A stretch of 64,000 bases of DNA. Origin: Pontibacter pamirensis. Lineage in GTDB: Bacteria > Bacteroidota > Bacteroidia > Cytophagales > Hymenobacteraceae. Within the stretch, counting starts at the first letter, position 1; each line of letters begins with the position of its first letter. Under the pieces are notes generated by a model that made no database searches, was not told the origin of the DNA, and worked only from the letters and a program-made list of their open reading frames with translations. Both the position numbers and the translations under genes were made by a program. The stretch covers positions 1-64,000 of the forward strand of contig NZ_SSNI01000016.1 in the NCBI RefSeq assembly GCF_010015475.1. The letters are read 5' to 3'. Below are positions 46,164-55,097 of the stretch, one piece after another.

Positions 46164-47339
46164 TTACCACTTGTAGTATCCGTTCTCCTCGCCATCGTTC
46201 AGGAGTTCAGTGGCGGTGTCCGGGCTGCGGTGGATGTCTTTTAGCTTGCGCTCTTTCCAAACGGCGGCAGACTCCCGCACTACCTCCAGATGGGCATCAG
46301 ACTTCAGGCGCTCTTCCTCCCGCTTGGCATCCACTTCATAATCGGTACGGGACGCGAATTTAGCGTTGGCCACTGTTTTGCGGGTATCGTACTGCTGCTG
46401 GCGTTCAGCTACGCGCTGCATCTCCTGCGTAGTGCGCTCGTGCTCAATACCTTTCAGGATATCATCATAAGGACCTTTGCTGGAGATAAGCTTCGTGAAT
46501 ATAGGTGCTGTCTCTAAGCATATAAACAGCAGCGTGATAAAGAAAACAGGTAACCACGGCAGCTCATTCAGGGCATTGATGCGGGCCATCAGGCCATCAT
46601 AGTTCGAAAAGCTTTCCTGCCCCTCGGCCACTGTCTCGTCATAGTTCTGCATGAGTTCGTTAATGCGCTGCTCCCGCTGCAGGATGCGTTCATTTGCATT
46701 CGCCTGCAACAGTTTGAGCTCCTCGTCTACCTTATCATACTGCCGTTTCTTTTCTTCGAAGATAGGGCCTTTGCCTACCTTGCCTGTTCCGCCTGTGCCA
46801 TCGGCTTCAGCGGCAAGGGCATCATACAGCCTGTTGCGCTCCTGCACCTTCGCATCTACCTCCTGGCGGATACCGGCTATTTCTGTTTTGATGGAATCTA
46901 CTTCCACATACTGCTGGCCCACCAATTGTTTGTGTGCAATGGCCAGTTCAGCCTGCTTTTCCTTCAACACGGCCTGAATCTCTTTATCGAAGATCTTCAG
47001 TTCCAGCGGCTTTGAGATAACTACGGCCAGCACCAAGGCCAAAAAAATTCTCGGCATTACCTGCAGCAGCTCTTTCCAGAACTTGCCCTCTTTGCGCAGC
47101 GTGGAAACAATAAAGCGGTCGAGGTTGAAGATAACGGCACCCCACAGCAAGCCAAAGGCAATCGCCATCAGGGCATCGTCGAAGACGGTGTAAAGGGCAT
47201 AGCCACCTGAAATACTGGCTAAAAGGCCCGTAAACAGCACAGTGGCGCCAATACCGGCATATTTTATATGCTCTGATTTAGAACACTTTTCGAGTATGGT
47301 ATCGTCGGCACCGGCACACCACCAAAAAAATCTTTTCAT
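46164..47339 (-). CDS. DUF4407 membrane protein
   Basis: A 391-residue protein. It begins MKRFFWWCAGADDTILEKCSKSEHIKYAGIGATVL, the DUF4407 signature, and has three N-terminal transmembrane helices to about residue 115. A long periplasmic coiled coil (about 120-255, rich in Glu/Gln/Lys) leads to a fourth helix (LPWLPVFFITLLFICLETAPIFTKL), and the cytoplasmic C-terminus is charged. Function unknown. The upstream lipoprotein gene is 146 bases away on the same strand. Confidence 0.82.
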   Translation of the reverse strand: MKRFFWWCAGADDTILEKCSKSEHIKYAGIGATVLFTGLLASISGGYALYTVFDDALMAIAFGLLWGAVIFNLDRFIVSTLRKEGKFWKELLQVMPRIFLALVLAVVISKPLELKIFDKEIQAVLKEKQAELAIAHKQLVGQQYVEVDSIKTEIAGIRQEVDAKVQERNRLYDALAAEADGTGGTGKVGKGPIFEEKKRQYDKVDEELKLLQANANERILQREQRINELMQNYDETVAEGQESFSNYDGLMARINALNELPWLPVFFITLLFICLETAPIFTKLISSKGPYDDILKGIEHERTTQEMQRVAERQQQYDTRKTVANAKFASRTDYEVDAKREEERLKSDAHLEVVRESAAVWKERKLKDIHRSPDTATELLNDGEENGYYKW

Positions 47340-47485
47340 ATATGAACGATCAGCTGATTAAGAGAAAGAGGCTCACAGAGAAGCTACAAACTAGTAAACG
47401 TATAAAAGCTTACGGTTTATACTTCAAATTAGGTTTAATTAGTTAAAAATCAAACTGCTACCTTCCCTCCTCAACGAGACCGCTT

Positions 47486-48220
47486 TCAATTAAATTCAAA
47501 ATTCTCTACCGATTCATTTAGCTTCTCATAAAGCAGCAGAGAAGCCATGCCGCTGGCCAAGACCATACGCGTATCAGGGTTTAGCTGCGAACTCACCCAC
47601 ACTTTCCCGTTGTTGATAACCTGCACCGCGCCGACAACATTTTCTCCCTCTTTAAACTCGTAGCCGATTACGTCAGACATTGGCAGCCCTTTGCCCTCGA
47701 ACTTATATACAGGCGCAATGGTGTAAGTAGTCTTGCGGTTAGACAGTTCGCCCCTGAACTTTTTGCGCTCCAGGTAATTGCCCGGGTCTACCGTGAGCAG
47801 ATGCCATTGGCCGCTTTCCGGGGAAGTAAAATGGCTGGCGTAGTACTCCATGTTCGGGCCTACATCTATGGTCACACCGGTGTTCGACCGGAGTGATTTG
47901 TCTTTGAGCCTGCTGGCCCCAAATACGTACCACTCGCTGCCCATGCCGTCCTGCAGGCTAAACTCGTACTGCTGCCTGGCGCTGATGTTGTTATAGCTGA
48001 AAATGGAAAAGCCGCCCATATTCCTCCAGCCGCGGTGTACGTTGGCCACCGTATAGTTGCCTATCTGGAAATTTCCATTTGGCTTCAGGAACTTACGGCC
48101 TTCTATGGGTAGCTCTACTGCACTTTGCTGAAGCTCAGGGGCTACCGCCATGTGCGGCACAGTGCAACTCGTGAACGCCAGCACACAGACCAGCGATGCA
48201 GATAACAAATAACTTTTCAT
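47486..48220 (-). CDS. Hypothetical lipoprotein
   Basis: A 244-residue predicted lipoprotein (SLVCVLAFTSCTVPH, Cys19). The mature sequence is beta-rich (NGNFQIGNYTVANVHRGWR, WYVFGASRLKDKSLRSNTGVTIDVG, VVGAVQVINNGKVWVSSQL). I do not recognise the family. The 287-base gap before it (48221-48507) holds a short terminator and nothing else. Confidence 0.65.
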   Translation of the reverse strand: MKSYLLSASLVCVLAFTSCTVPHMAVAPELQQSAVELPIEGRKFLKPNGNFQIGNYTVANVHRGWRNMGGFSIFSYNNISARQQYEFSLQDGMGSEWYVFGASRLKDKSLRSNTGVTIDVGPNMEYYASHFTSPESGQWHLLTVDPGNYLERKKFRGELSNRKTTYTIAPVYKFEGKGLPMSDVIGYEFKEGENVVGAVQVINNGKVWVSSQLNPDTRMVLASGMASLLLYEKLNESVENFEFN

Positions 48221-48447
48221 AGTTTTAGAATTGATGCTCAGCGGATTAAAGAGTATTTAAATCTTAAATATAGGCGTATCATATATTGTGCCAGATCAGA
48301 GTGCCACCTGGCCTTATGTAAAAAACAAGACCAGGCCTTTTATCCAGCCAATACCATATATATCCCCTTATTCAGAAGACCCTCTCCAACTGCCGGTGGT
48401 TGCCCAGCCTCCATAATATTTTTTCATCAGCAGTTCTCCCAAAAACA

Positions 48448-48481
48448 AGAAAGGTAGAAAGCCACCGCTTCCTACCTTTCT
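48448..48481 (-). terminator. Intrinsic terminator of the serine dehydratase gene
   Basis: AGAAAGGTAG (48448-48457) pairs with 48472-48481. On the minus strand the stem is followed by TTGTTTTT. Confidence 0.8.
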
Positions 48482-48507
48482 ATAAATCATCAACCTAAAG
48501 CTTGGCG

Positions 48508-49413
48508 CTACTCCTCGTCCTCGTCTGGCAGGATATCCACATCCTGCACCAGCACCAACTTCTCAATTTCACGCGCCCTGGGTGTGTTCGCTAAGCCGCC
48601 TTCCGCTGTTTCTTTATACTTGCGCTCCATGCTTTCGCCTACCTCGCCAAGCGCTGCCACGCACTGGTCTACCGGAATAACAGCGTTAACACCGGCAAGT
48701 GCCATTTGCGAAGACGAAAAGGCGATGGCAGCTGCACTGGCGTTGCGCACAATACAGGGCACCTCTACCAGCCCCGCCACCGGGTCACAGACAAGGCCCA
48801 GCATACATTGTATGGTGATGGCCACGGCCGTAAACACCTGATCCACGTTACCGCCCAAGCAGTATACAATAGCACCTGCAGCCATGGCTGCCGCACTGCC
48901 TGTTTCGGCCTGGCAACCACCCACAGCACCGGCCAGCGACGCGTTCTGCTCAATAATCAACGCAATGCCTGCGCCTACAAGTAAGCTTTCGTGTATTCTC
49001 CTGTCGTCCAGGTCATGCAGCTCCTGCAGGGTGGTGAGTGTGCCTGGCAAGATACCCGATGCGCCTGCTGTGGGAGCCGCTACCACACGTCCCATGCAGG
49101 AGTTTACCTCTTTGGCGCCCAGTGCACGCGAAATCAGCATCTGGAATTCCGGCGACAGCACCGTTATGGGCGCTTTCGCTACCTTCTTCGCACTGTTGTT
49201 CACCATGCCCGAGCGGGACTGCATGTTTTCTGTGAGGCCAGTTTGCACCGCATCCTTCATCACCTCATACGCTTTGGCAATATTTTCCCAGATGTATTCC
49301 TCTGAACGGCCTTTCTGCTCTATTTCGTATTCCAGCACCGGCTGGTACAGCGGTTCTCCGGTTTCGGCACAATGCTTTTCCCAGCTCTTAAAATCGTTGA
49401 ATAATAATGACAT
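48508..49413 (-). CDS. sdaAA: L-serine dehydratase, iron-sulfur-dependent, alpha subunit
   Basis: A 301-residue cytosolic enzyme subunit converting L-serine to pyruvate and ammonia. Cluster and active-site Cys regions are readable: VNSCMGRVVAAPTAGASGILPG, GGCQAETGSAAAMAAG and GLVCDPVAGLVEVPC. The length equals the alpha chain of two-subunit enzymes (about 300); no beta gene is adjacent, so the partner must be elsewhere or the chain works alone. It ends in an acidic tail (PDEDEE). Confidence 0.92.
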   Translation of the reverse strand: MSLLFNDFKSWEKHCAETGEPLYQPVLEYEIEQKGRSEEYIWENIAKAYEVMKDAVQTGLTENMQSRSGMVNNSAKKVAKAPITVLSPEFQMLISRALGAKEVNSCMGRVVAAPTAGASGILPGTLTTLQELHDLDDRRIHESLLVGAGIALIIEQNASLAGAVGGCQAETGSAAAMAAGAIVYCLGGNVDQVFTAVAITIQCMLGLVCDPVAGLVEVPCIVRNASAAAIAFSSSQMALAGVNAVIPVDQCVAALGEVGESMERKYKETAEGGLANTPRAREIEKLVLVQDVDILPDEDEE

Positions 49414-49607
49414 CGTAGTTCTTTCTCCTATAAATCCTGGCTAAGAATGCCAGGGTGGCCAATATAATCACATTTTCTGTATGCAGCTATACACGCCTCT
49501 TACATAACAAACTCACCTCCAATAAACGTTCTCATCCATACTTTTTGATTCTACTTAACCCCTTTGGCTGTAGCTCGTTCAAGCACATAATACTATATTA
49601 CATTTTT

Positions 49608-50756
49608 ATGGCAGACGTAACACAGAAAATAAAGAACAGCCTTTTAACAGCCCTTCAGCAGGTGGAGCATGATCTTTCTATGGCAAAGTATAAAACTAAA
49701 GAAAAGCTGCATTTGCTGGACCCTATTACCATAATGCCTTACTATGGTTTTGGTAACGATACATATGTGTATGTAAAGGGAAGAGTGCTTGAAAACGAAA
49801 AGCTAAAAAAACCGAAAGACGAAGATAGCACGCTGACGCACCTTGTAAACACCTACAAACGCTACGAATCAGATGAAATACCGGGTATAAAGTTAACAGC
49901 GACCTTTGCCGGCCAGAAGATAGAGCTGCAGACAGACGAGGAAGGTTTCTTTGAAGTGGAATTCAGGACAGACGCACCTTTTGATTACAGCAGCACCGGT
50001 TACAAGATAAAGCTGACTCTGCAGGAGCAAAAGACAGCGGAAGACAGGACAGAGGCAGAGGCACATGTGTTTGTTCCGGGCGAGGATGCGGAGTTCGGTA
50101 TTATTTCCGACATTGATGATACAGTGCTGGTATCTAAAATCGCTCATTTTCTGGAGCGGCTTAAGCTGATGCTGACAAAGAACGCGACTGAGCGCAGTCC
50201 TTTTTCAGGTATAGCCGGTTTTCTGCGGGCACTATGCAGGGGCAGCGACAACAGTAGGAAGAACCCGCTCTTCTTTGTGTCGGGCAGCGAATGGAACCTG
50301 TATGACCTGCTGATCAGCTTTTTCCGCTCACACAATATTCCGGAAGGGCCACTGTTTTTAAGAGACAAAGGCATCAGTCTGAATGAAGGCTACCTCGAAA
50401 CCAGCGGACAAGCGTATAAGCGCGATCGGATCCGCCACATCCTCGACACATATCCCTCAATTCAGTTTATCTGCATCGGCGACAGCGGGCAACACGACCC
50501 CGAGATTTATCAGCAAGTAGCACAGGAATATCCCGGCCGCATTCTAGGCATTTATATCCGGGACGTGACGCCGAACAAGCGTGACAACGAAGTGCAAACA
50601 ATTGCTGAGCAGGTGAAAGCGCAGGGAGTTGAAATGAAGTTAGTAGAAGAGACGTACTCTGCTGCAAAACATGCTGTTACAATGGGGTGGATCAATGAAG
50701 ATCAGCTGGAAGACGTGAAGCAGGCGTGCGAAAAAGACGAGCAGCAGGAGCATTGA
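49608..50756 (+). CDS. App1/DUF2183 phosphatidate phosphatase-like protein
   Basis: A 382-residue HAD-superfamily protein. An N-terminal beta domain (KGRVLENEKLKKPKDEDS, about 45-150) precedes the catalytic motif FGIISDIDDTVLVSK (DxDxT). FFVSGSEWNLYDLLISFF and ICIGDSGQHDPEIYQQVA supply later motifs. The start is placed at ATG 49608 (MADVTQKIKNSLL); the upstream in-frame extension has no family support. It resembles the conserved domain of yeast phosphatidate phosphatase App1. It probably acts on a lipid or polar phosphate; substrate unknown. acyP-like gene follows by 30 bases. Confidence 0.85.
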   Translation: MADVTQKIKNSLLTALQQVEHDLSMAKYKTKEKLHLLDPITIMPYYGFGNDTYVYVKGRVLENEKLKKPKDEDSTLTHLVNTYKRYESDEIPGIKLTATFAGQKIELQTDEEGFFEVEFRTDAPFDYSSTGYKIKLTLQEQKTAEDRTEAEAHVFVPGEDAEFGIISDIDDTVLVSKIAHFLERLKLMLTKNATERSPFSGIAGFLRALCRGSDNSRKNPLFFVSGSEWNLYDLLISFFRSHNIPEGPLFLRDKGISLNEGYLETSGQAYKRDRIRHILDTYPSIQFICIGDSGQHDPEIYQQVAQEYPGRILGIYIRDVTPNKRDNEVQTIAEQVKAQGVEMKLVEETYSAAKHAVTMGWINEDQLEDVKQACEKDEQQEH

Positions 50757-50786
50757 ATGGATGAAGAATAAGTAAATGTTTAATTT

Positions 50787-51068
50787 ATGAGCAACATCAA
50801 ACATATCTCCATACAAGTATATGGCAAAGTTCACGGCGTGTTCTTCAGGGCCAGCACCAAAGAGAAAGCACAGGAACTCGGCCTCACCGGCTTTGTACAG
50901 AACGAAGAAGACGGTACCGTATACATGGAAGCTGAAGGGAACCCTTCCGCTTTAAAGCAGCTGGAGCAGTGGGTGCATGAAGGACCTCGTAGAGCTCAGG
51001 TGGAGAAGGTAGAGGTGAAGGAAATGGAAAGGCTAGCGGGGTTTAAAGACTTTAAGGTGAAGCGGTAG
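50787..51068 (+). CDS. Acylphosphatase
   Basis: A 93-residue enzyme hydrolysing acyl phosphates. The signature VYGKVHGVFFRASTKEKA includes the catalytic Arg, and GLTGFVQNEEDGTVYMEAEG carries the catalytic Asn. Length and fold order match the family. Confidence 0.95.
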   Translation: MSNIKHISIQVYGKVHGVFFRASTKEKAQELGLTGFVQNEEDGTVYMEAEGNPSALKQLEQWVHEGPRRAQVEKVEVKEMERLAGFKDFKVKR

Positions 51069-51144
51069 GAAGAGATAAGTTCAGGAGATGTTAATAACAT
51101 ATAAAATTTGTCCTATATTAGCAAAATAGATATCTCCGTCCCTA

Positions 51145-52143
51145 ATGAGTACAAGGATACTACACTGTTCATCAGCTATAGATAACTACAATATTTGTAT
51201 TGAACAAAAAGTTGCTGGATTCCAGAACAGAGGACCACAACCTGGCGACCTAATATATTTAGCAGCCAAAGTGGGCAAAAAGACATTATGTGGCGCTCGT
51301 TTTAAGCTTGATCAGCTAACGGATTTAAAGCCTTGGCCTGATGGAGAAAGGTATGTACATTCGCTGAAGGTGAAAGAAGTAGAATATTGCCAACCGTTTG
51401 ACATTTCCATTTTATCACAGACGGGAGGAAAATTTTGGAGCCTAAAGTACATACAGGCATCAAAGCCAATTTCAGATAAACCTGCTTGCGATTTACTAGA
51501 TCAGGAATTTAGCCTCAAAAAAACAGATCATTTCACTCCTTTTAATATTGATTCTGATGGCAACAACGACACTGCAGATTTTGTAGTTGAGGATGAGATT
51601 ACAGAACTAATAGTTAAAAAGCCCTTAACACGTAATTCAATCAAGATTCAGGCGCTGCTTGCTGAAATTGGTGATCGTATGGGTTATAAAATTTGGCTCC
51701 CAAAGAACGATAGGAGCAGGGTGTTAGAAGTTTGGCAGACAAAACTAAATTCTGTTTTACAGGATTTACCTCTCAACTATGATAGCGACACCTTGAATAC
51801 CATCGAAAATATTGATGTACTTTGGATAAGAGGCCGCTCTATTGTACGCGCTTTTGAGGTAGAGCACACTACTTCTATTTATTCAGGTATACTAAGAATG
51901 GCAGACCTTATGGCCTTGCAGCCTAATCTTAATATAAAGGCACACATTGTTGCTCCAATAGAGAGAAAGGAAAAGGTAATGAATGAACTGTCAAGACCAG
52001 TATTTAAACATGTACTGGCGCCCTCATGCTCTTTTATCTCCTACGACTCTATTGAGGGATTATCTAATGAGAAGATGTTAGAATACATGAGTGACGCCGT
52101 GTTAGAGGCTTTTTCTGAGTCTGTGAAAGACTCAGCTATATAA
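51145..52143 (+). CDS. Candidate PUA/EVE-like plus PD-(D/E)XK-type nuclease protein
   Basis: A 332-residue soluble protein, more A+T-rich than its neighbours and standing alone. The N-terminal half (QPGDLIYLAAKVGKKTLCGARFKL, FWSLKYIQASKPI) has the look of a PUA/EVE-type modified-base-binding barrel. The C-terminal half has LAEIGDRMGYKIWLPKNDRS and then IENIDVLWIRGRSIVRAFEVEHTTSIYSGILRMADL. The spaced D and E-x-E pattern resembles a PD-(D/E)XK nuclease core in which the usual Lys is His. I recall similar sequences annotated only as hypothetical. Role in restriction of modified DNA is a hypothesis. Confidence 0.5.
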   Translation: MSTRILHCSSAIDNYNICIEQKVAGFQNRGPQPGDLIYLAAKVGKKTLCGARFKLDQLTDLKPWPDGERYVHSLKVKEVEYCQPFDISILSQTGGKFWSLKYIQASKPISDKPACDLLDQEFSLKKTDHFTPFNIDSDGNNDTADFVVEDEITELIVKKPLTRNSIKIQALLAEIGDRMGYKIWLPKNDRSRVLEVWQTKLNSVLQDLPLNYDSDTLNTIENIDVLWIRGRSIVRAFEVEHTTSIYSGILRMADLMALQPNLNIKAHIVAPIERKEKVMNELSRPVFKHVLAPSCSFISYDSIEGLSNEKMLEYMSDAVLEAFSESVKDSAI

Positions 52144-52306
52144 TGTATTCTTAGCCGTTGTTGGTGTTTTCCCAACAATCATCCTTCAGCGGTATTTTGC
52201 TTGCTGGTGAAAACACACAGCAAGGGCAGAAGGCGTCAGTTTAGAGCAAGCCGCTGCACTAAGTAACTTCTCTAATTTAATCAAGAATCTGAAATTTCTC
52301 CTTTAC

Positions 52307-53059
52307 TCAAACAAAGTCAGAGACAATTGCCAGCGTTAAGCCAAACAAGGTTGCAACGAGCTTGCTGCGGTTAAAGTGGTGGTCGGGGCTCGTCTCGAAT
52401 AGAATGGTGGTGGAGATGTGCAAGAAATTACCTGCCACCAAACCTGTCAGGGCAGTATAGACTAGCCCATCCGGCGCCTCCTGCGATAAAACCACATTGC
52501 TGAAGAAAATACCCAGGGGCGAGCCAACAGCAAATATCAGCAGCCACAGAAAGGCTTTCCGGAAGTTCTCCAGCCGCGACAGCAGCACCGACATCAACGC
52601 GAAAGCAGCCGGCACGTGGTGCAGTGCCACCCCCAGCAACACTACATAAAAGCTGCCCCCTCCATGTGCATGGCCTGCATGGTACTGCCTTTGCTCTACC
52701 AGGATGCTTCCTTCCAGAAAGGCATGCACAAACAATGAACCTAGCAGCAGAAAGGGCATAGAACCGATACGGCCGTGGTCGTGGTGATGAATATGGCCAT
52801 GCTCCACCCCGTGCGAAAACAGCTCCAGCACCAGTTGCAGAAAGAATCCTGCCAGCACCCAGTAACCTACACCATAAGAATTGGTGCTGCCGTTCCGGAG
52901 CACATCGGGCAGCAGGTGTATGATGGTGATGGTAAAAAGGTAAGCTCCACTAAAAGCAAGGGCTATTTTCAACCACCTTGAGTTGTGAGGCGGAAACACC
53001 TTCACTAAAAAGGCTGAAAACACTACTGTAAAAAACAGTACAAGTATGGCTACAATCAT
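52307..53059 (-). CDS. ZIP family metal transporter
   Basis: A 250-residue inner-membrane protein with about eight helices. A His-rich variable loop (HGVEHGHIHHHDHGR, about 84-98) and a second His cluster (QYHAGHAHGGG) precede the metal-binding helices GVALHHVPAAFALM and VAGNFLHISTTILFET, the ZIP signature positions. It probably imports Zn2+ or Fe2+. It shares a theme with the zinc cassette at 1691-5220 but is not adjacent to it. It is nine bases downstream of the methyltransferase gene. Confidence 0.9.
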   Translation of the reverse strand: MIVAILVLFFTVVFSAFLVKVFPPHNSRWLKIALAFSGAYLFTITIIHLLPDVLRNGSTNSYGVGYWVLAGFFLQLVLELFSHGVEHGHIHHHDHGRIGSMPFLLLGSLFVHAFLEGSILVEQRQYHAGHAHGGGSFYVVLLGVALHHVPAAFALMSVLLSRLENFRKAFLWLLIFAVGSPLGIFFSNVVLSQEAPDGLVYTALTGLVAGNFLHISTTILFETSPDHHFNRSKLVATLFGLTLAIVSDFV

Positions 53060-53068
53060 GTAGAGCTG

Positions 53069-53806
53069 TTATTTCTTAAGCACAAAGATCACCCGATCGC
53101 TCTTCGCAAGGTCGAAGGGGTTAAGGTGATAGTCGCCAAACACCTCTACGAGGCGCAGCTGTATCATCTTAAAATACTCCTCAAAGTCTTCCTCCCGTAA
53201 TGCCCGCACCCGCTCCACAAATTCATACTCCTTTCCCTCATCACTGAAGTGGATAGTTTTAACGATAAAGCCATTCTCTACGCCGCGCGTGATTCTGAAG
53301 TTTATCCCATGCACACTTTTTTCCTCCTCCGCCACCAGGTTGTCAATCACTTTGTCGGTGTTCATAAAGTCTATCACCAGCTTCCCGCCGGGCTTCAGGC
53401 TTTTAGCGGTTGCAGCAAGCGCCACCACATTCTCTGTTTCAGTATCAAAATAACCGAAGCTGGTGAACAGGTTCAGGATAAAGTCGAAATACTCCGGCTT
53501 GTACACTTGGCGCATGTCGTGCACGTCAAAATGCAGGTGCTCGTCTTTAAACTGCTTTGCATACGCTATACTTTTCCGTGACAAGTCAATACCCGTTACC
53601 TCAAAGCCTTTCTGGTTGAGGTACACCGAATAGCGGCCTTTGCCACAAGCCAGGTCCAGTATCTTATTGTGCGGTTTAGGGTGGAGGTAAGCCAGCAACC
53701 GGTCCATGAACGCCTGCGCCTCCTGCGTGTTACGGTTGTTGTAGAGTATGTGATAGTATGGGGAGTCGAACCAGGTACTGAACCACTCGTCTTCCTGTTG
53801 GGCCAT
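53069..53806 (-). CDS. Class I SAM-dependent methyltransferase
   Basis: A 245-residue cytosolic enzyme. SAM motif I is KILDLACGKGRYSVYL (about residues 45-60), then VTGIDLSRKSIAYAK, FDFILNLFTSFGYF and LKPGGKLVIDFMNT. The substrate is not predictable; family neighbours are small-molecule methyltransferases. It is 9 bases upstream of the ZIP gene and probably co-transcribed. A -7 box lies 25 bases upstream. Confidence 0.88.
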   Translation of the reverse strand: MAQQEDEWFSTWFDSPYYHILYNNRNTQEAQAFMDRLLAYLHPKPHNKILDLACGKGRYSVYLNQKGFEVTGIDLSRKSIAYAKQFKDEHLHFDVHDMRQVYKPEYFDFILNLFTSFGYFDTETENVVALAATAKSLKPGGKLVIDFMNTDKVIDNLVAEEEKSVHGINFRITRGVENGFIVKTIHFSDEGKEYEFVERVRALREEDFEEYFKMIQLRLVEVFGDYHLNPFDLAKSDRVIFVLKK

Positions 53807-53830
53807 GGAGGTCTAAAAGCAATTGTGTTG

Positions 53831-53838
53831 CAAATATA
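53831..53838 (-). promoter_or_regulatory. -7 box of the methyltransferase-ZIP unit
   Basis: TATATTTG on the minus strand, 24 bases before the start codon. No clear -33 TTTG. Confidence 0.5.
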
Positions 53839-53918
53839 GGCGTTTTATCTAAACACGTGCGTAAGTAGCGGAAATTTACACTTGCAGCGGCTCCGGTTGA
53901 TATAACAAGGGCACAAAA

Positions 53919-53957
53919 AAACCTGCCGTTGTTGTAGTGCACAGCAACGGCAGGTTT
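53919..53957 (-). terminator. Intrinsic terminator of the small lipoprotein gene
   Basis: A perfect 13-bp stem (53919-53931 with 53945-53957). On the minus strand it is followed by a T-run of seven. It lies 17 bases past the stop. Confidence 0.9.
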
Positions 53958-53974
53958 ATCATCTTAAGAAATTT

Positions 53975-54280
53975 TTAGTCTTCTTCTTCTATAATATTTT
54001 CTTTTGTAGTACCCAGCACAGTGTTGGTTTCAGTAGCCTCCAGAATGCTGTCGCCAGGCTGAAGGGTGTTACCACCTAAATCGCGGTCTGGCATTGCCTC
54101 AGCCTCATCAGAGGGAGGATACACTTCATTAACTTTGCCAATATTAAACGTGTTGCGCGTGCCTGGCTCTACGTAATCTACAGATACTTTATCTTCTGGT
54201 CTCAGGTCAGACGGAGTGTCGCAGGAAGCCATAAACAAACCGCATATGGCGGCAAATACTGCTGTTATGTTCTTATTCAT
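53975..54280 (-). CDS. Small acidic lipoprotein
   Basis: A 101-residue predicted lipoprotein (VFAAICGLFMASCDTPSD, Cys20). The mature part is acidic and probably disordered (DEAEAMPDRD, ENIIEEED). No family recognised. It lies 94 bases from the next upstream gene on the same strand. Confidence 0.6.
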   Translation of the reverse strand: MNKNITAVFAAICGLFMASCDTPSDLRPEDKVSVDYVEPGTRNTFNIGKVNEVYPPSDEAEAMPDRDLGGNTLQPGDSILEATETNTVLGTTKENIIEEED

Positions 54281-54374
54281 TATTGTACGTTTTTTTACTT
54301 GCTATATAGGCGCCTCGCCAGGCAATTCACTGGCAAAACATTATCTATTAAATACTTACGTTGATTCCCTCCAA

Positions 54375-54989
54375 TTAGGTTGTGGTACTGGTTGTGGCAT
54401 TGCTTGCCAGCAGGTTCTTACGGCGCAGTATGCTCTCGAACAGCTTTATATCGTTGGTGCTGTTAAAAATGCGGAAGGGCAGGTGTATGAAAATAGGCGT
54501 CTGGAAGTTACGGGCCACCCAGCCTTTCCATCCGCCCGGTAATTGCGCATCGGCGGCAGGTTGTAGCCACAGCAGGTAAGCTTCCGGCTTTACCTCGGCT
54601 TTTTGGATCATGTCCCAGTTCAGGGCCATTCCCTCGCGCTCGTTGCGCTTCATCAGTATCTGGCGGTTGTCAATCTCATAGTTCAGTTTCTCGAACAGGG
54701 GGTTTCCCTGCTCCATCTGCGTTACCCCCATTACCTGCGCCGAACGGAGCAGCACAAACAGCAAGGTAACAATGATGGCAGCTGCCACCCACCACCACGA
54801 AAAGCTGAAAAGGGCTGGCAACAGCAGCAACACCAATGGAATTAAAGCATACCACCAGTCATGGCGCCATACCTTACCCAAGGCCATGCGGGTATATTTT
54901 TCTTTATCGAGCTGATACTTCTTTGTGCGGATTCCTTGCGGAGAAGGCCCTTGTGCGGTCCGAAAACCTTTTTGATTTGGTCGCTGCAT
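54375..54989 (-). CDS. YcxB-like membrane protein
   Basis: A 204-residue protein with a basic N-terminus, two transmembrane helices (WWYALIPLVLLLLPALFSF, WWVAAAIIVTLLFVLLRSA; about residues 45-85) and a C-terminal domain with FEKLNYEIDNRQILMKRNEREGMALNWDMIQKAEVKPEAY and IHLPFRIFNSTNDIKLFESILRRKNL. The layout matches YcxB-like proteins of unknown function. Confidence 0.6.
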   Translation of the reverse strand: MQRPNQKGFRTAQGPSPQGIRTKKYQLDKEKYTRMALGKVWRHDWWYALIPLVLLLLPALFSFSWWWVAAAIIVTLLFVLLRSAQVMGVTQMEQGNPLFEKLNYEIDNRQILMKRNEREGMALNWDMIQKAEVKPEAYLLWLQPAADAQLPGGWKGWVARNFQTPIFIHLPFRIFNSTNDIKLFESILRRKNLLASNATTSTTT

Positions 54990-55097
54990 ATAAATTTAAT
55001 GTCGAAATTCTAATCTCTGCCAAACTCTCTTCTGGCATCACGCGCAGAGCGAAATCCTGTAAACTAAAGCCCTTGCTCCCGCAAAGGTAACCTGTTT

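Noticed and set aside
49455-49607. N-terminal extension of the App1-like protein
   Set aside because: The extra 51 residues are not family-like, and ATG 49,608 gives a normal start.
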